Positions 20,527-41,420 of a stretch of 64,000 nt of DNA are shown here, piece after piece (the stretch's first letter is position 1; each line of letters begins with the position of its first letter). The translations under genes were made by a program, and so were the position numbers. A model generated the notes under the pieces. That model made no database searches, had not been told where the DNA came from, and saw nothing but the letters and a program-made list of their open reading frames with translations. Source of the stretch: Citrus sinensis (Eukaryota > Streptophyta > Magnoliopsida > Sapindales > Rutaceae); the NCBI RefSeq assembly GCF_022201045.2, contig NC_068561.1:24806501-24870500 (forward strand), in the 5' to 3' direction.

Positions 20527-23043
20527 TCATTCAACCGGCAAAATCTTCAGTAACTTGGCAAGGTCGTAAGACTTGAAGTCTCTCCCATAACACAAGCTCA
20601 TATCGAGAGCTGTTTTCCCATCCTGAAACAAGTGAACCAACAATATCAAATATTTAGTGTTCACCATAACTCTGGTACATACACTCGTAACGTAATAGCA
20701 AAAGCATGAAGTAACAATAACAGGCAATTATGCCTCAGAGTGCAATGCCCATACTATTAGAACCAATTTGATCTCATAAGAGTCAGTGGCACAAATTTGA
20801 GAACTGGCAAAACAGCGAGATTGGCCACAATAGCAGCCTCCAAATGAAACATACAGTTTTAAAACTTTACCTTGGTTTTCCTCGACTTGTCAGCACCATT
20901 AATTAACAATACTTTTGCTATGTCTCTATTTCTACTTTGTATGGCAATATGCAATGGAGTCCATCCTTCCTGTTAAAATAGGGTGTAAACAAGATAGGAT
21001 ACTTTCTCTAGATCAACGAGATTTAGGAATCAGGAAAATTTAAGAATCAAACTCACATTATCTACAACATTGACATCAACATTGTACTTGATTAATAACT
21101 TCACACTCTGCATGGCACCAACTTGAACTGCGTAATGAAGTGGAGTAGCACCATCCTGTTATGAAGACAATTATATAAACCCATAGTTCTTATTCAATAC
21201 CAATCTATGGGGAAGCTGGATAGAGTTCTGTGACCAAAACCTTCTACTCACCCCATCTTTGACATGTGGGTTTGCACCTTTTCTTAAGAGATGACTAATT
21301 ACAGCCTCCTTTTTGCCAATTATTGCCTTATGAAGAGCAGTGAGACCATCCTGTTGCAACATACCAACTAAGATTCATTGCTCAAGGGGGGAAAAAAAGT
21401 GAACTAGAGAGAGAGAGAGAGAGAGAAAGGAGGAATATATCATTGAACTCACAAAATATAAATATTGACATACCTTGTCGACACTATCTATATCAAGCCC
21501 ACCGTCAAGTAGCATATCCATATAACGTATCTGCATTGATAGTGTGAGAGTCTGCAGTGGCCTCCATTTTGCCTGAATAATAGAGGTACAATAATTTGAT
21601 AATCAAGAATTATTCTCTCAGTCAACAAACTGAACTTTACTGCTAAAAAGCTCTAAGAAATAGTATGTATTTCAACAAAAGTTCTCACTATTGGAAGCCA
21701 GAAGTAATAATAAGCAAAAGACTGGTGTTATATGTGCATATATTGGAAACAAGAGTATCAAGAAAAAGGAAAAAAATGAATTTGCACAAGGAATTCCCGA
21801 CATACAGTTGAAATTTTTCCCAAGTTAGGAGTGGCATTCTGGTTCAAAATTTCTCTCTCCTCTGGCTCCAAAAGCTGCTCAACCTCTGCAATCATTAAAG
21901 AACACTCATATTTAGCAATTTGCCAATTCCAAAAAAGCAAAGAGAAAACAAGATCATCTGTGCTCATAGGAGAAAGTCAAGGATGTCTTCTGAGTGTATT
22001 AAGGAAATACTAATTGTCTCAATACAACGATACAAGTGTATGCATAAATAGCAGAGATGAAATCTTCAGAATGACTTATGTGCTTCATGTTGTAGTTCAT
22101 CATTTCATTTGCTAGGAAACACTAACTAATCTAATTCAACACCAACTTTCCTCATCTCCTCTTCCTCCCAGCTGTAAGAATATTGAAGACTTATTTACCT
22201 GAAACCAGTGCAGGTTGAGAAAATAGGACTAGGATGATACAAAACAAAAACAACTGAAGGTGTAACCATAGTTCAACATTACTAATCAAAGATTGGGCAG
22301 CAAAGTAAAATACAATTGACCGCCACATGAAAAGCAACAGTAGAGAAACACAATTTTCTTACCACTGTATATTTTAGGGAGACAAATTTGGAATTAATGA
22401 CTTACTTTTGTAATTACATTGGAAGTACCATCTGTATTATCCCATAACATGAGGAAAATGAATGATCTTCATATGTTAACAAATCCCTTTATATAATTGT
22501 GAGCAAAATCACAAATGAATATACAGCAATCCCAATCACATACTTAACTAAACTAATTAAACAAAAGAAATCCAAAAACTACAAGAGCCATCAAAACTAT
22601 AATAAGAATATAATCGGATACCAAGTACCTTTCAGCAGATCCTCTTCATACTTGCTTATTGTGGTAGCCGCATCCCCACTTGCAGCAGCACCAATGCCAC
22701 TTCTCTCCTCCTCCCAATCACTCTCAAAATCCAAGTCATTTTCCTTGACTTCCCCCTCTTCGTCGTCGTCGTCATCATCATCATATTCACTACCACTCCC
22801 GTCGTCCGGGTCCTCCCATTCTCCCATCTGGGTCTGCAACAAAGCTTCTTGCTTTGACTCCACAGCACAAAATCTCACCTTTATCAACTGTTTGTCAGTC
22901 ACTGACAACCCAACGCTTCCTTGTCTTGAAGAAACCAAAACTTTGCTCGTACTGGTGCCAAAAAGAATCGAATTTGGAGCAGGCAGAGGAACGAAAGTTG
23001 AAAAGCCATGTAGATAAGAGTTCTTTAGAACAAAATTTGTCAT
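20527..23043 (-). CDS. EMB506: Chloroplast ankyrin repeat protein, EMB506-like
   Basis: Seven exons: 22629-23043, 21806-21885, 21474-21572, 21252-21350, 21057-21155, 20871-20969 and 20527-20622, giving 328 residues. EMB506 is a plastid ankyrin protein needed for chloroplast differentiation and embryo development in Arabidopsis, where it partners with AKRP. Exon 1 encodes a transit-peptide-like N-terminus followed by an acidic stretch with seven consecutive Asp. Exon 2 encodes the EVEQLLEPEE helix. Exons 3-7 encode five ankyrin repeats with the TALHKA, TPLHYA and TPLHIA signatures, ending GRDFKSYDLAKLLKI. Exons 3, 4, 5 and 6 are each exactly 99 bp (33 residues) and phase 0, one repeat per exon. 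Exons 1 and 2 join in phase 1 (G|AG). Match to the family is by recalled sequence, strongest in the last three repeats. Confidence 0.9.
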
Positions 23044-24344
23044 CTTTTTTAATCACTCTTTAGCTGTTCCATGCAAAACAACACATTTAACCATCAATGA
23101 ATTTTCAGTTCTAACAGTTACCCATTTCACGAAACACACGATAAAGTTTATTTCTTGTAGAGAAAATTGGAGCAGGTAAAAAGTGTTAAGAAGAAAAATA
23201 AATAAATAAAATTACCCGCCAAAAGCTTAAGATTTATTGCCTTCTGTGAGTTCTGGTCGAGGTTGAAGCCGAAGTCACCGGTTATGCTTGAAGGAGCAAG
23301 CAGGCTGCAGGGAGGCATACTAGTGAAACGTCAGAACGTGTGAAAAACTGCTTACAGGATAATAACACAAGAATCCCCTAACATTTTATGTCTTCTAAAA
23401 TAAGAAAAAAGGTTTCAGTTTCAATCAAATACATCCCGATTAGTTAACGAAACGGCTGAATACGCCAACGAGTAGGAACGATATTACTAAAAGGATGTTT
23501 TACTAATTTATTAATTTGCACATGAAATTTGGACATACATGAACAAACGAATAAACTATGGCCTCGCCTGGGAATCGCATAAAGAGGGTGCCAATGTGAT
23601 TAACTCAAATGTTTGTCTCACGGGCCTCGTGGACGGCCCCGATTCAAATAATCCTTTTGGGCTTCCTTTTACTTTGGCGTCATCGTCAGCCATTTTATTT
23701 TGTTAAGCAAATTCTGATAAATGAGTAATAAATGAAATTAATCTCCAAAATTTTATAAACATTTAATTTCTGTTGTGTGTTTTTTAATTTTTTGGAAACC
23801 AAATAAAATACAAATTTTGCCCCCCCCCCCCCCCCCAATTTTTTTTCTTTTTTTCTCTCAAACCAAAATAAACACTCAATTTTGATTCTTTATAAGGTTC
23901 AATAAATGAAGAAAACCACAACCAAAATTGTTAGAAATGGAAAAGTTAAAAAGTAGAGAAATGAAGAAACGAGAGAAAAGTTGTCATCCATAGGGAAACA
24001 GAGCAAAAGAACCAAATTTTATCTTTACAAAAATAACATATCATACACTCTATTTACAGAATTTTAATGACTCAAATGCCATTCATATAAACTAAACAAA
24101 ACGGTATGCTACAGTCTCTGACCACCCTTCTTCTATGCAATGGTACATGAAAGATGTGCCACTCGAAAGGCCCGAGGCTTTGATTGCTTCCAGGATGGCT
24201 TCTGCAGATATGACAAAATCAGCTGTATGGTATTTCTAAGTATGTAGCTCTATGATCAAGAGGAAGCGAAAACAGAAAGGATTTTAACAATGGAAAATGA
24301 ATCTACCTCGAGCCTGGGAGCCCATGGGAGATGATACAAAAAAT
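23044..24344. other. Spacer between EMB506 and the SIN3-like gene
   Basis: Contains the EMB506 upstream region and the 3' UTR of the SIN3-like gene. A run of 17 C occurs at 23820-23836, followed by a poly-T stretch. No coding sequence was recognised. Confidence 0.5.
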
Positions 24345-32838
<8,494 letters not shown>

Positions 32839-33260
32839 TTCTGAAAAACAAAAACAAATATTACACGAATAACTAATTTGTGAAATAGATAAAAAAAATA
32901 AGATTACCGTTTTGAATGAAAAATAATTACAGGACCTGAGGGCTAAGGCTTTATTTAAAACAGATCTTAGAAACAAACTACTAACTTAGAAGCAAGAGTC
33001 TGATCGGGGTTACAAAAGAGAGAATAATAATAAGCCTTTTTTTTTTTTTCCTCTAAATTTATTTATTATATATCTTTTTTTTAAGAGGAAATGAAATGGA
33101 GAATAGTGTGCGTGCGTCGAGGGACTTAATGAGAAGAGAAAATGGTGAGAGTCAAAATCTGAAAATTCGAAAATAGTGGTGTTGTGTGAGAGAGAGAGCG
33201 AGCGAGCGAGAGGTTTTGCTTTTGCAAATTGTAATAAAATTGCACATGCACAAGCACAAG
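32839..33260 (-). promoter_or_regulatory. 5' UTR and promoter region of the SIN3-like gene
   Basis: On the minus strand a T-rich tract ending TTTTTCAG lies immediately before AAATGAAACG, so the start codon sits two bases inside an exon. A compatible donor (AACG|GTAATC) lies near 32908, predicting a 5' UTR intron of roughly 70 bp. Further upstream are a pyrimidine-rich CTCTCTCGCTCGCTCG stretch at about 33190-33215 and CT-rich leader sequence typical of plant 5' UTRs. Transcription start not determined. Confidence 0.5.
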
Positions 33261-34812
33261 CACAGCAAAGGTTATTTAAAAATAATAATAATATTATTAA
33301 ATAAATAAATAAATAAATAAAGGTCTAATTTTGGAAGCAGTTTTTTGTGTTTTCTTTGGCTTCAAATGGGCTCTTCTAAGATTTCACAGTAAGGTCAACC
33401 GAAGAGACTTGATTTTGCCGCAATTCCGCATGCACAATTTGATTAATTCTTAAAATAAATCACACAAAACTGTGGGAAATAAAAAATAAATAAATCATAC
33501 AAAAATCACTCACGGGTAATTAACTTTAAATTTTACTTATACTTTTATCAAAGAGAAGTTCATACCATAAGAGAATCGTAATCTTTATATAAAGAGGAAA
33601 AAAAAATCCGAAGATAATTTTAGGGTTTATAATGATTTCATTCCCATTTTGGATCTAATAATTAGTAGATTGAAAAGCCCATTACTTAATGGAAATTGAA
33701 TTATAAGATAATATATATATATATAAAAGAAAAATCCTAAAATTTCTTTGCATTTTCAAAAATGACTTACGAGAGATGGTAGCACATTTACTTACATATG
33801 CAAATTTATTGACAGGTTACAAATTGGCTCTCGTGAAAATGAACTGGTCAAGCGCGAACAAACAAATGAGAGTGTATGACGTGTTATTTATATGTTCATT
33901 CATACATTATATCATCTTATATTTATTTGTATTTGTACAAATTCGTAGAATTAATTTGTGGTTTTATGTAATATTATCGAAATTTCAAGACCCTGTAGTA
34001 CCCATCACACAATCACACTAGCACGTAAGTGGATATAATTTCGTAAATGCTAATAAAAGAAGGGATCAAATCATTCATTCCGGTGCACGATTAATATCAA
34101 AATATAAATGTTTACAAATTTTTTTTATTTTTTTTTTTTGGGTTTTAAGCAAACATTTGCAAGTTTTAACATCGTATATTGGTTGGTCATCGTCATCAAA
34201 GGAAATTAAAAAAAAAAAAAAGACGAAAAAAATGGTCCGAGCCCAACCCAAGACACTAAAAACAGCCCAATGCTTGAAATCTGAAATCTAAAAAGAAGGG
34301 GGGGGGGGGTGAATCGTACAGTTCTTGAGTTTACAATTGTTTTTAGTTTTTTGTAACGGAGATTCAAGATTTGCCTCAGCATAAAAGCTGTGCGTGAAGT
34401 ACAAAGCTAGAGCTGTTTTCAACTAAAACTTGGCCAAAATAAACAGAACCAGTTCAGGTTGTTTCAGCTTCCAAAGTAAAACAGACAGCTGAGGAAGCAA
34501 GAGAACAAAAACTGTGAGCGTGTTTTTATCCCGAAAAGGGGAGAGTTTGATAGTTTTATTTTTTTATTTCCAATAAATTAAATTAGAGGATAAGAACAAC
34601 ATAAGCCTGTCCAATCACCTACCTGCCTATTTTTGGGTGAGCTCATTATGCTAATATGATATTAGTTAACACCCTTTTTTTTTTCTTTTTTGAAACAATT
34701 AATAATTAGCACCTTAAAACAAAACAGTGAGGTAAAATAGTGATTAAATGCATCCAAAATATTGGGAAAAAAGAAAAGAAAAGAAAATGAAAATACAATT
34801 TTGTAACTTTTT
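33261..34812. other. Spacer between SIN3-like gene and ABCB cluster
   Basis: AT-rich, with (AAAT)n at about 33297-33322, (AT)n at about 33712-33724 and a run of 12 G at 34298-34309. No gene recognised. Confidence 0.5.
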
Positions 34813-34814
34813 AG

Positions 34815-35930
34815 AATCTTTAGGCGCAGCCCTTGTACAGCGGTCCAATACCGGCAGCAACACAATCTGACCCGACAGAATCCGACTCTTTAGTAAGGTC
34901 CGTAGTCATGATACCGGCATGGGCAATGACCCGACTCGTTCCCAGCCCACTATTGCCAGCGTCCATGGCCCATGTAATGAGTAAATCCATGATGAATGTA
35001 GGCTACTGTATGGTTTCTGCAAAGCCATTCGATCGCCCACCAAACGCTAAGGAGAGGACTCAAAGGGCCAATATCCAATTAGATCTCAAGCCCAGAGGCT
35101 GGACTGCCATGCATATCAATGTCACCACCAATGCCAGGTTTCCCATGCAGGAAATGATTATCCCAATTGCGATTTCTTACATACAGCACATATCGTTTGC
35201 AAAAAGCACAGCAATTTTGATCGTGACCCACCATTACCAAAGACTCTCACCTGTCAACAACTAAATTCCAGAAACATGTAATTTCCATTGTTCTTGATTT
35301 TGCTCACATAGTGCTGATCACAGGGATTTTCCTTGGTTTTGCTACTAATATGCTATTTGCACATACTAATTAATGTTCAGAATTGAGAAAGACCCAAATC
35401 AATGAGTATATAATCTTTTGTACATAAAAGGAAAAAAAAATATGCACATAATATGCATTAGTACTCATTGAAGAAAGTGACGAGGCCATTGCAATCAACA
35501 CAACTTGCAAAAGCCAAAAACAAAAAAAAAAAAATTAAGGGTTAATCTAGATCACTGCTAGCAGAGCCGTGATTGACTACATTATCTTTTATGTTTATGG
35601 GATTAAGCATAAGAAATTAACAGTGCGGTCAAAGCGTGAATGATGATATAGTATATTAAAGTATGTATGTTTAGCCAAGCCCTGCCTTAATCCCAATTTG
35701 AATGGCCTGTAAGGCTAACGAGAATTTACCAATAGTTTTGGTTTCCCCAACAAAGGCACAAACGATGAGCGCCGACGCATTTCCTTCATTATTCACCAAA
35801 CCAACAATAGTTTTGGTTTCCACAACCGACACCACCAGCCTGCATGAAAATGGATCGAAAATAAATCTGCTGTTTTTCTTGACCTCGCTGCCTTTTCTTT
35901 CACTGCCCATTTCCCGAGACAAGAAACAGA
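34815..35930 (-). pseudogene. Fragmented ABCB (MDR-type) transporter pseudogene
   Basis: Three pieces of an ABCB15-like gene occur in the right order on the minus strand. Piece 1 (about 35830-35922) matches exon 1: MSRE, then a basic stretch and a frameshifted match to the SIFMHAD region. Piece 2 (about 35671-35800) matches part of exon 4: VCAFVGETKTI, compare [10 protein letters not shown] in the intact genes. Piece 3 (about 34815-35255) matches the 5' half of exon 7: VESLVMVGHD, compare VRSLVGDR, then RVIAHAGIMTTD, compare [12 protein letters not shown], with frame breaks between. Exons 2, 3, 5 and 6, both Walker A motifs and both signature motifs are missing. It cannot encode a transporter. 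Confidence 0.8.
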
Positions 35931-36467
35931 CTACAATAAGGCACCTCCGTTTAGCTTTCCCCTTAATTGGTTCCTTCCAAGAGGCAGAGGTTACTTCCTA
36001 AACTACTTGCAAGGTTCAAAAATGGCTAAAAAATAAAAATAGAAACTGTTTGTGATGCATCTGTTGAAAGAACCTACACCATGTGTTGTGTTATGAAATT
36101 TGCTTAATCTCTTTTTGACTATTGTTTCCCATCTTCAATGTGACAGTCCAATTTATTTAGCACTTGCAGTACTAGAAAAGGTCAAGAGATCGATTTTCCC
36201 ATTTTGGAGTCACACCAACATTGGAGGATGTAGCCATTAAATATTTAATTTGTTTTCGGCAGAAGGTCTAACGCTGCTCATTCAAGTTATTTTATTTAAA
36301 CCAAGGTTGACAGAAACTTACAATATAGCATTGGCAGAATGCCTGATGCTTTGAAGAGGAGCAATAAGCAGGAACTTCTATGCACATGCGTTAAGTTTTA
36401 TAGCAAAATATATCTCTAATATGTATTCACTTCCTCCCATTAATTAAAATTTAGTTGACCGCCGTTG
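35931..36467. other. 3' flank of the first ABCB gene
   Basis: Probably the 3' UTR and downstream sequence of the ABCB gene that stops at 36468. The part at about 36310-36375 (CTTACAATAT, GAAGAGGAGCAA) matches 45377-45440 downstream of the second ABCB gene, marking one edge of their shared duplication unit. Confidence 0.55.
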
Positions 36468-39400
36468 TCAATTCTGTTCTGCTGTTTGGAGGCTGACCAA
36501 TGAGTAGTAAGCTCCTGCGGGTCCCTTTGCCAACAAAGATTCATGGCTCCCTTCCTCCACCACACGTCCTTGTTCCAACACCGCAATCATATCACAATTT
36601 TGAATGGTACTTAGCCGATGTGCTACCACCACACTGGTTCTCCCCACCATTAGACGCTCAAGTGCTTCCTGCACCAATTTCTCCGACTGACTATCAAGTG
36701 CGCTTGTCGCCTCATCTAACAATAACACTGCTGGATTTTTCAGTATGGCACGAGCTATGGCAATGCGTTGCTTTTGGCCTCCAGATAGCTGCAATCCCCT
36801 GTCTCCGCACCACGTGTCATAACCTTCACTCAGTCCGGCGATAAAATCATGTGCATTGGCTGCCTTCGCGGCTTCAATGATCTCTGATTCGTCGATTTTA
36901 TCAGATGCTCCGTATGTTATGTTTTCTCTGACGGTACCCGCAAACAGAGCAGGCTCTTGGCTAACAAGTGCAACATGTCTCCTCAGCGACCTAAGGTGGT
37001 ATGATCTGATGTCTTCACCATCAATTTTCACAGCACCCTTCAAAGGATCATAAAACCGTTCAATTAAGCCAATGATTGTCGATTTGCCAGACCCACTTTG
37101 TCCCACCAATGCCGTTGACTTTTCTGCTACAATATTGATTGAGAAGCCTTTGAAAATCATCACATCAGGTCTAGCAGGGTATGCAAAATGTACATATTGA
37201 AGTTCAATGTGTCCTGTTATTTTTTCAGGTCGATAACCTTTCGGATCTTCAGGGTTAATCTTAGTATCCCGGTCCAATACAGCAAAGACCGAAGCAACAG
37301 CATTTGAGCCTTTAGCAATGTCTGTAGTCATTGTACCAGCATCAGCTATAACCTTGCCCGTGCTCACTAACACCAAGAAGATTTCGAAAAGAGATTTTGC
37401 ATTAATGTATCCCCTGGCGACGAGCCTACCACCATACCAAAAGGCTAGTGCCACGACGCATGACACTAGGGCTCGGGAAAAGGCAAGGCATATACCAGCA
37501 ATCCAAGACTGTCGAACACCCTCTCGTCGTGGGGCTTCTTGAGCCTTTTCGAGCATTTTCAGAATCCGTTCTTGGGAAGAGAAGGCAGTGATGGTCCTGA
37601 GATTGGAGACTGCCTCAGCAGCTAGCTTGCTGCTTTCATCTTGTGCCTTTATCACCTTCTTTGACATTCTTTTCAGCAGTACCTCTTTGCCGTAGAAGCA
37701 TACAATGACGAGAGGCTGGACTGCTATGATCACTAACGCCAGCCTCCATGAAATTATTAGGCTCATGGTGAAGGCTATGGTTATAGAAGAGAGAGTTTGT
37801 ACAAGCAAAGCAACCCGATCACCCACCAATGATCTCACCTGCCAAAAATCAAACTACGGTTAAGAAGAGCACTTTAATGCATCATGTAAGAGCAAAAATG
37901 TTTAGTACATAGAGCAAAAATGTTTAGTACATACCACATTGGCATCTTTGGCAAGTCGAGAGCAAATCGCACCACTTGAATTCTCATCTTGATCAAACCA
38001 CCCAACTTCAAACGTGAGTATCTTTGAAAGCATATTTTTTCTAATCCTTTTGGTCAAGTACTCACCCGTGTAAGCGAAATAATACTGCTGACAAACATTA
38101 GTTAACAAAGAAAATATCGATAGCCCAAAGAAACACAGTGAATAAAATCTTGTTTTCTCTTTAATCTCATCATGGTCTTTCAAAAAATATACTGATATCA
38201 TAGAACCCATTGCAAATGCATAAACTGGCTGCACTGCACCAAATAATATTGCACTCAGACACCCCAAGCTTGCTTGTTTCCATTCCCGTAAATTCAAAGC
38301 TAACAATCTCCTGAAAGATGGTGCTGTTAATTTCTTGTTATCCTCTTCTCGGTTGTTTTGCTTTAGATTACCATCCTCTAAGGAAGCTCTACTTTGCGAG
38401 AAAGAGACATCAGAGCTTGACCTACTAACCTGCGAAAATCTGCTACTACTAATGCTGTTTACGTCAGTCAAGTTTGATAGAGAAGACAAGCTATGCAAGT
38501 CTTTATTATTGAGATCCATAATACTTCCCTCTCCAGGATTTTTATTTCGTTTTTCAGTCTGATGAAGATGTACAAGTGCAGTGTACAGGCCATTTTCATC
38601 TTGTATTAGCTCATCATGGGATCCTGTTTCCATGACTTGTCCATTTTGGATTACGACAATGACGTCTGCGCTGCGGATGGTAGAGAGACGATGGGCTATG
38701 ACAATGGTGGTGCGGCCAACGGCTGCATTCTCTAGGGCTTCCTGAACAACACGCTCCGATTCAGAGTCTAGGGCACTGGTTGCTTCATCTAGCAGAAGGA
38801 TTCTGGGTGATTTGATTATTGCTCGCGCTATAGCAATCCTTTGCTTCTGTCCCCCTGACATTTGAACTCCTCTTTCACCAACCTGTTAATTTTAAAACAC
38901 AAATAAATATTGTTAATTGAGTGAGTTCGATATATAGTGTTTGCTTTCGGTCATTTTGAATGGCAAGCTGGCCTAGGCCCGAGCAGAACTAATTACCTGG
39001 GTATCATATTGCTGTGGCAACTGACAAATGAAATTATGTGCATTTGAAGCTTTGGCCGCCTCAATGATCTCCTCCATTGAGGCATCTTCCTTGCCAAAAA
39101 GTATGTTTTCCTTAATACTTGTTGCGAAAAGTGCCGGCTCTTGGCTCACCAAACCCATCTGTGACCTTAGCCATTTGAGCTGCAATTTATCGATGGCAAC
39201 TCCATCAAGCAGGATTTCTCCCCCAAGTAGGCCGTAAAATCTTTGTAATAACGACACTACTGTGGATTTTCCCGAGCCACTGCCACCAACTAAGGCCACT
39301 GTATTTCCAGCTGGAACTTTTAGGCAGAAGTCTTTGAAGATTATGGTTTCGGGCCTTGATGGGTAGGCGAATACAACATTCCTGAACTCAACTTCACCTA

Positions 39401-41338
39401 AAAATTTCTCCAGGATTTCACCTTCCATGTTTTCTGAATCTATATCGGGGACTCTTTTTATCACATCCCTTATATGTTCTCCTGCGGACGCTGCTTCTGA
39501 AATGTACTTCAAGTTGGATAAACCAGCCCCTAGTGCTCTGGTTAAGAAGACCCACAGAGTATCATCATCAGTCTTATAGCCAGAAAATCAAATAATCAGA
39601 ATTAAATACAAACAAGAAAAAAGATATAAAAATATCAAAATTTCATATATATATATTATATTTATGTGTGTATGTATAATTGAGATGATAAAATCTCTTT
39701 TTTTAATCACAAAATTGTGTGCGCAGAAGTTTATGTGATTTTTGAAATCAATTTTAAACTTGAAAATTTTTAAAATTCATTTTGAACATAAATTTAATGT
39801 ATTTAATTAATCCACCTAAACAAATTTATAATTCTTTAAAAAAATTATAATTATACTGAGCTGGGGAAAAAAATAGTGTCATGAAATCAAGACTAGAATT
39901 TTAGTAATAAAGGTGCAGATACTTACTGGCCACCGACGACAATGGTGGTTCCGGCAGCGAAAACAGCTCCCCCTTTAGCCCCATGGTACATGACCAGTCT
40001 GCTGCCATAATAAGCCAAAAAGGACCAAATAGCATATGTAATTGCATTGATGCCACTGGCAAAGCCTTTACACAAACCTTGCTTTAAGCCTAACTTGACT
40101 GACCCTTGTAGGGCCGAAGAGAATTCATCAAGGGTTTTGCCTTCACCAACAAAGGCATATACAGTTCGTACGGATGATATTGCCTGCTCCACAACCGTAT
40201 TAGCCTTGTTGTACTCTTCTCTCATCTTTCGTGATAATACCATCAAAATCCTTCCGTATATTAATCCAAGAACCACCAGAAGCACAACAAAGGGAAACCC
40301 AACAACAACTAGCTGCCATAGAATCATAAAGCCTACGATGTAGCTACCAAAGAATACAGCAACATTTACCAAAAAGTTCGGAAGCTGTCAGGCACAAATA
40401 TTTCAGACAGTCACTTCAACGGCAAGTAAATTGATTGATACTGAAAAGCATCTTCACTTCAGATTTAACAGAATATATTAGAATAACTTCTATATTAGAA
40501 TAACTTCTATATGTATACTTGTTGTAGGAGAATTTAAGGGTCAAATTAATCAAATGGTTTTAAATTACTAATTAATTAACCTTTTCACTGAGAACATCTT
40601 GAATCACAAGAGTATCATTAGAAACACTTGAGATGATCTCTGCTGTGCTTGTGACATGCAAGTCAAAATATCCAACATCTTGCCTCAGGATTGCTTTTAA
40701 GTAGACGGCTCTCATCCTTGTTGCTTGTCTTTCACCCGTTCTGGTCCAACAGTATGCCTCTAAAAATCTCAAAAAATTAAGATTTAATGAAGATTATTTT
40801 TTTTTTCTTACCCGTTGGACTTAAGTCCTAAAAGGACTGCTACTTACCACTAGCTAGAGCTGAACTTTAGATTCAATTAAAATTATTTATTTAAAAAAAA
40901 ACTTGAACAAATTTAACTGATCAGCAATTATAAAACCCACCTAGGAAAGCAGCAATCCATGCTATACAAACAAGGTACAAGATCATCACCGCATTCTGTC
41001 ATCCAGAAAATAATGATTTGTGTAAGCAAGCCAGGTTCAATATAAGTTCATTTCCGTGAAAGAAATATTATTATTCATAGTAAAGAAAGAAAGATGAGAG
41101 CATATATTACATTGTAGAGTTGATGAGTAAACACATCCACAGGGAGACTGGATGCATTCCCAACATTATTCATCAATCTACACATCACAAATGTCAACAA
41201 AGGTGTTGATAACCCATCACATATGGCTGCAATGAATCCCAAAACCATGAGAAACATATCCACACGGTCCGCATGCATGAAAATCGATCGAAAAGACCCA
41301 AACATGTTTTTTCTTCCGCCCTCTCTTTCTCTACTCAT
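36468..41338 (-). CDS. ABC transporter B family member 15-like (copy A), full-length
   Basis: Full-size P-glycoprotein-type exporter (TMD-NBD-TMD-NBD) of the plant ABCB15/16/17/18/22 group; substrates of this group are mostly unknown, with auxin or specialised metabolites suggested. Seven exons: 41111-41338, 40941-40995, 40581-40759, 39927-40384, 38997-39537, 37935-38882 and 36468-37838, giving 1259 residues; all junctions GT-AG and in frame. TMD1 spans exons 1-5. NBD1 has Walker [12 protein letters not shown]-loop VSQEPALF, signature MSGGQKQR and Walker [14 protein letters not shown] Ser-rich linker follows, then TMD2 and NBD2 with [30 protein letters not shown] and the H-loop VVVAHRLST. No inactivating change is visible. 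It is about 9.26 kb from copy B, with which it shares flanks. The intron before exon 7 carries an exact 22-bp tandem duplication (37889-37910, 37911-37932) absent from copy B. Confidence 0.93.
37889..37932. repeat. Exact 22-bp tandem duplication at the 5' end of intron 6
   Basis: AGAGCAAAAATGTTTAGTAC plus AT occurs twice without a mismatch, next to the exon 6 splice donor of ABCB copy A. Copy B has it once. The second unit overlaps the donor (GT at 37934-37933). Confidence 0.9.
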
Positions 41339-41412
41339 TTTCAGAGATACTGAAACAACTAAATTAGCTACTTCCTAAAAGGTGCGTGTTAGTGGTGTGC
41401 CCTGAATGGGCA

Positions 41413-41420
41413 GATTTATA
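41413..41420 (-). promoter_or_regulatory. TATA box of ABCB copy A
   Basis: TATAAATC on the minus strand, about 75 bp upstream of the ATG, in the expected position for a plant core promoter with a short leader. Confidence 0.5.

Noticed and set aside
23820-23836. Run of 17 C as a functional element
   Set aside because: A homopolymer in an AT-rich spacer is better explained by slippage and is prone to sequencing error.
34833-35264. 143-codon plus-strand frame as a gene
   Set aside because: It is the antisense of the ABCB pseudogene piece matching exon 7.
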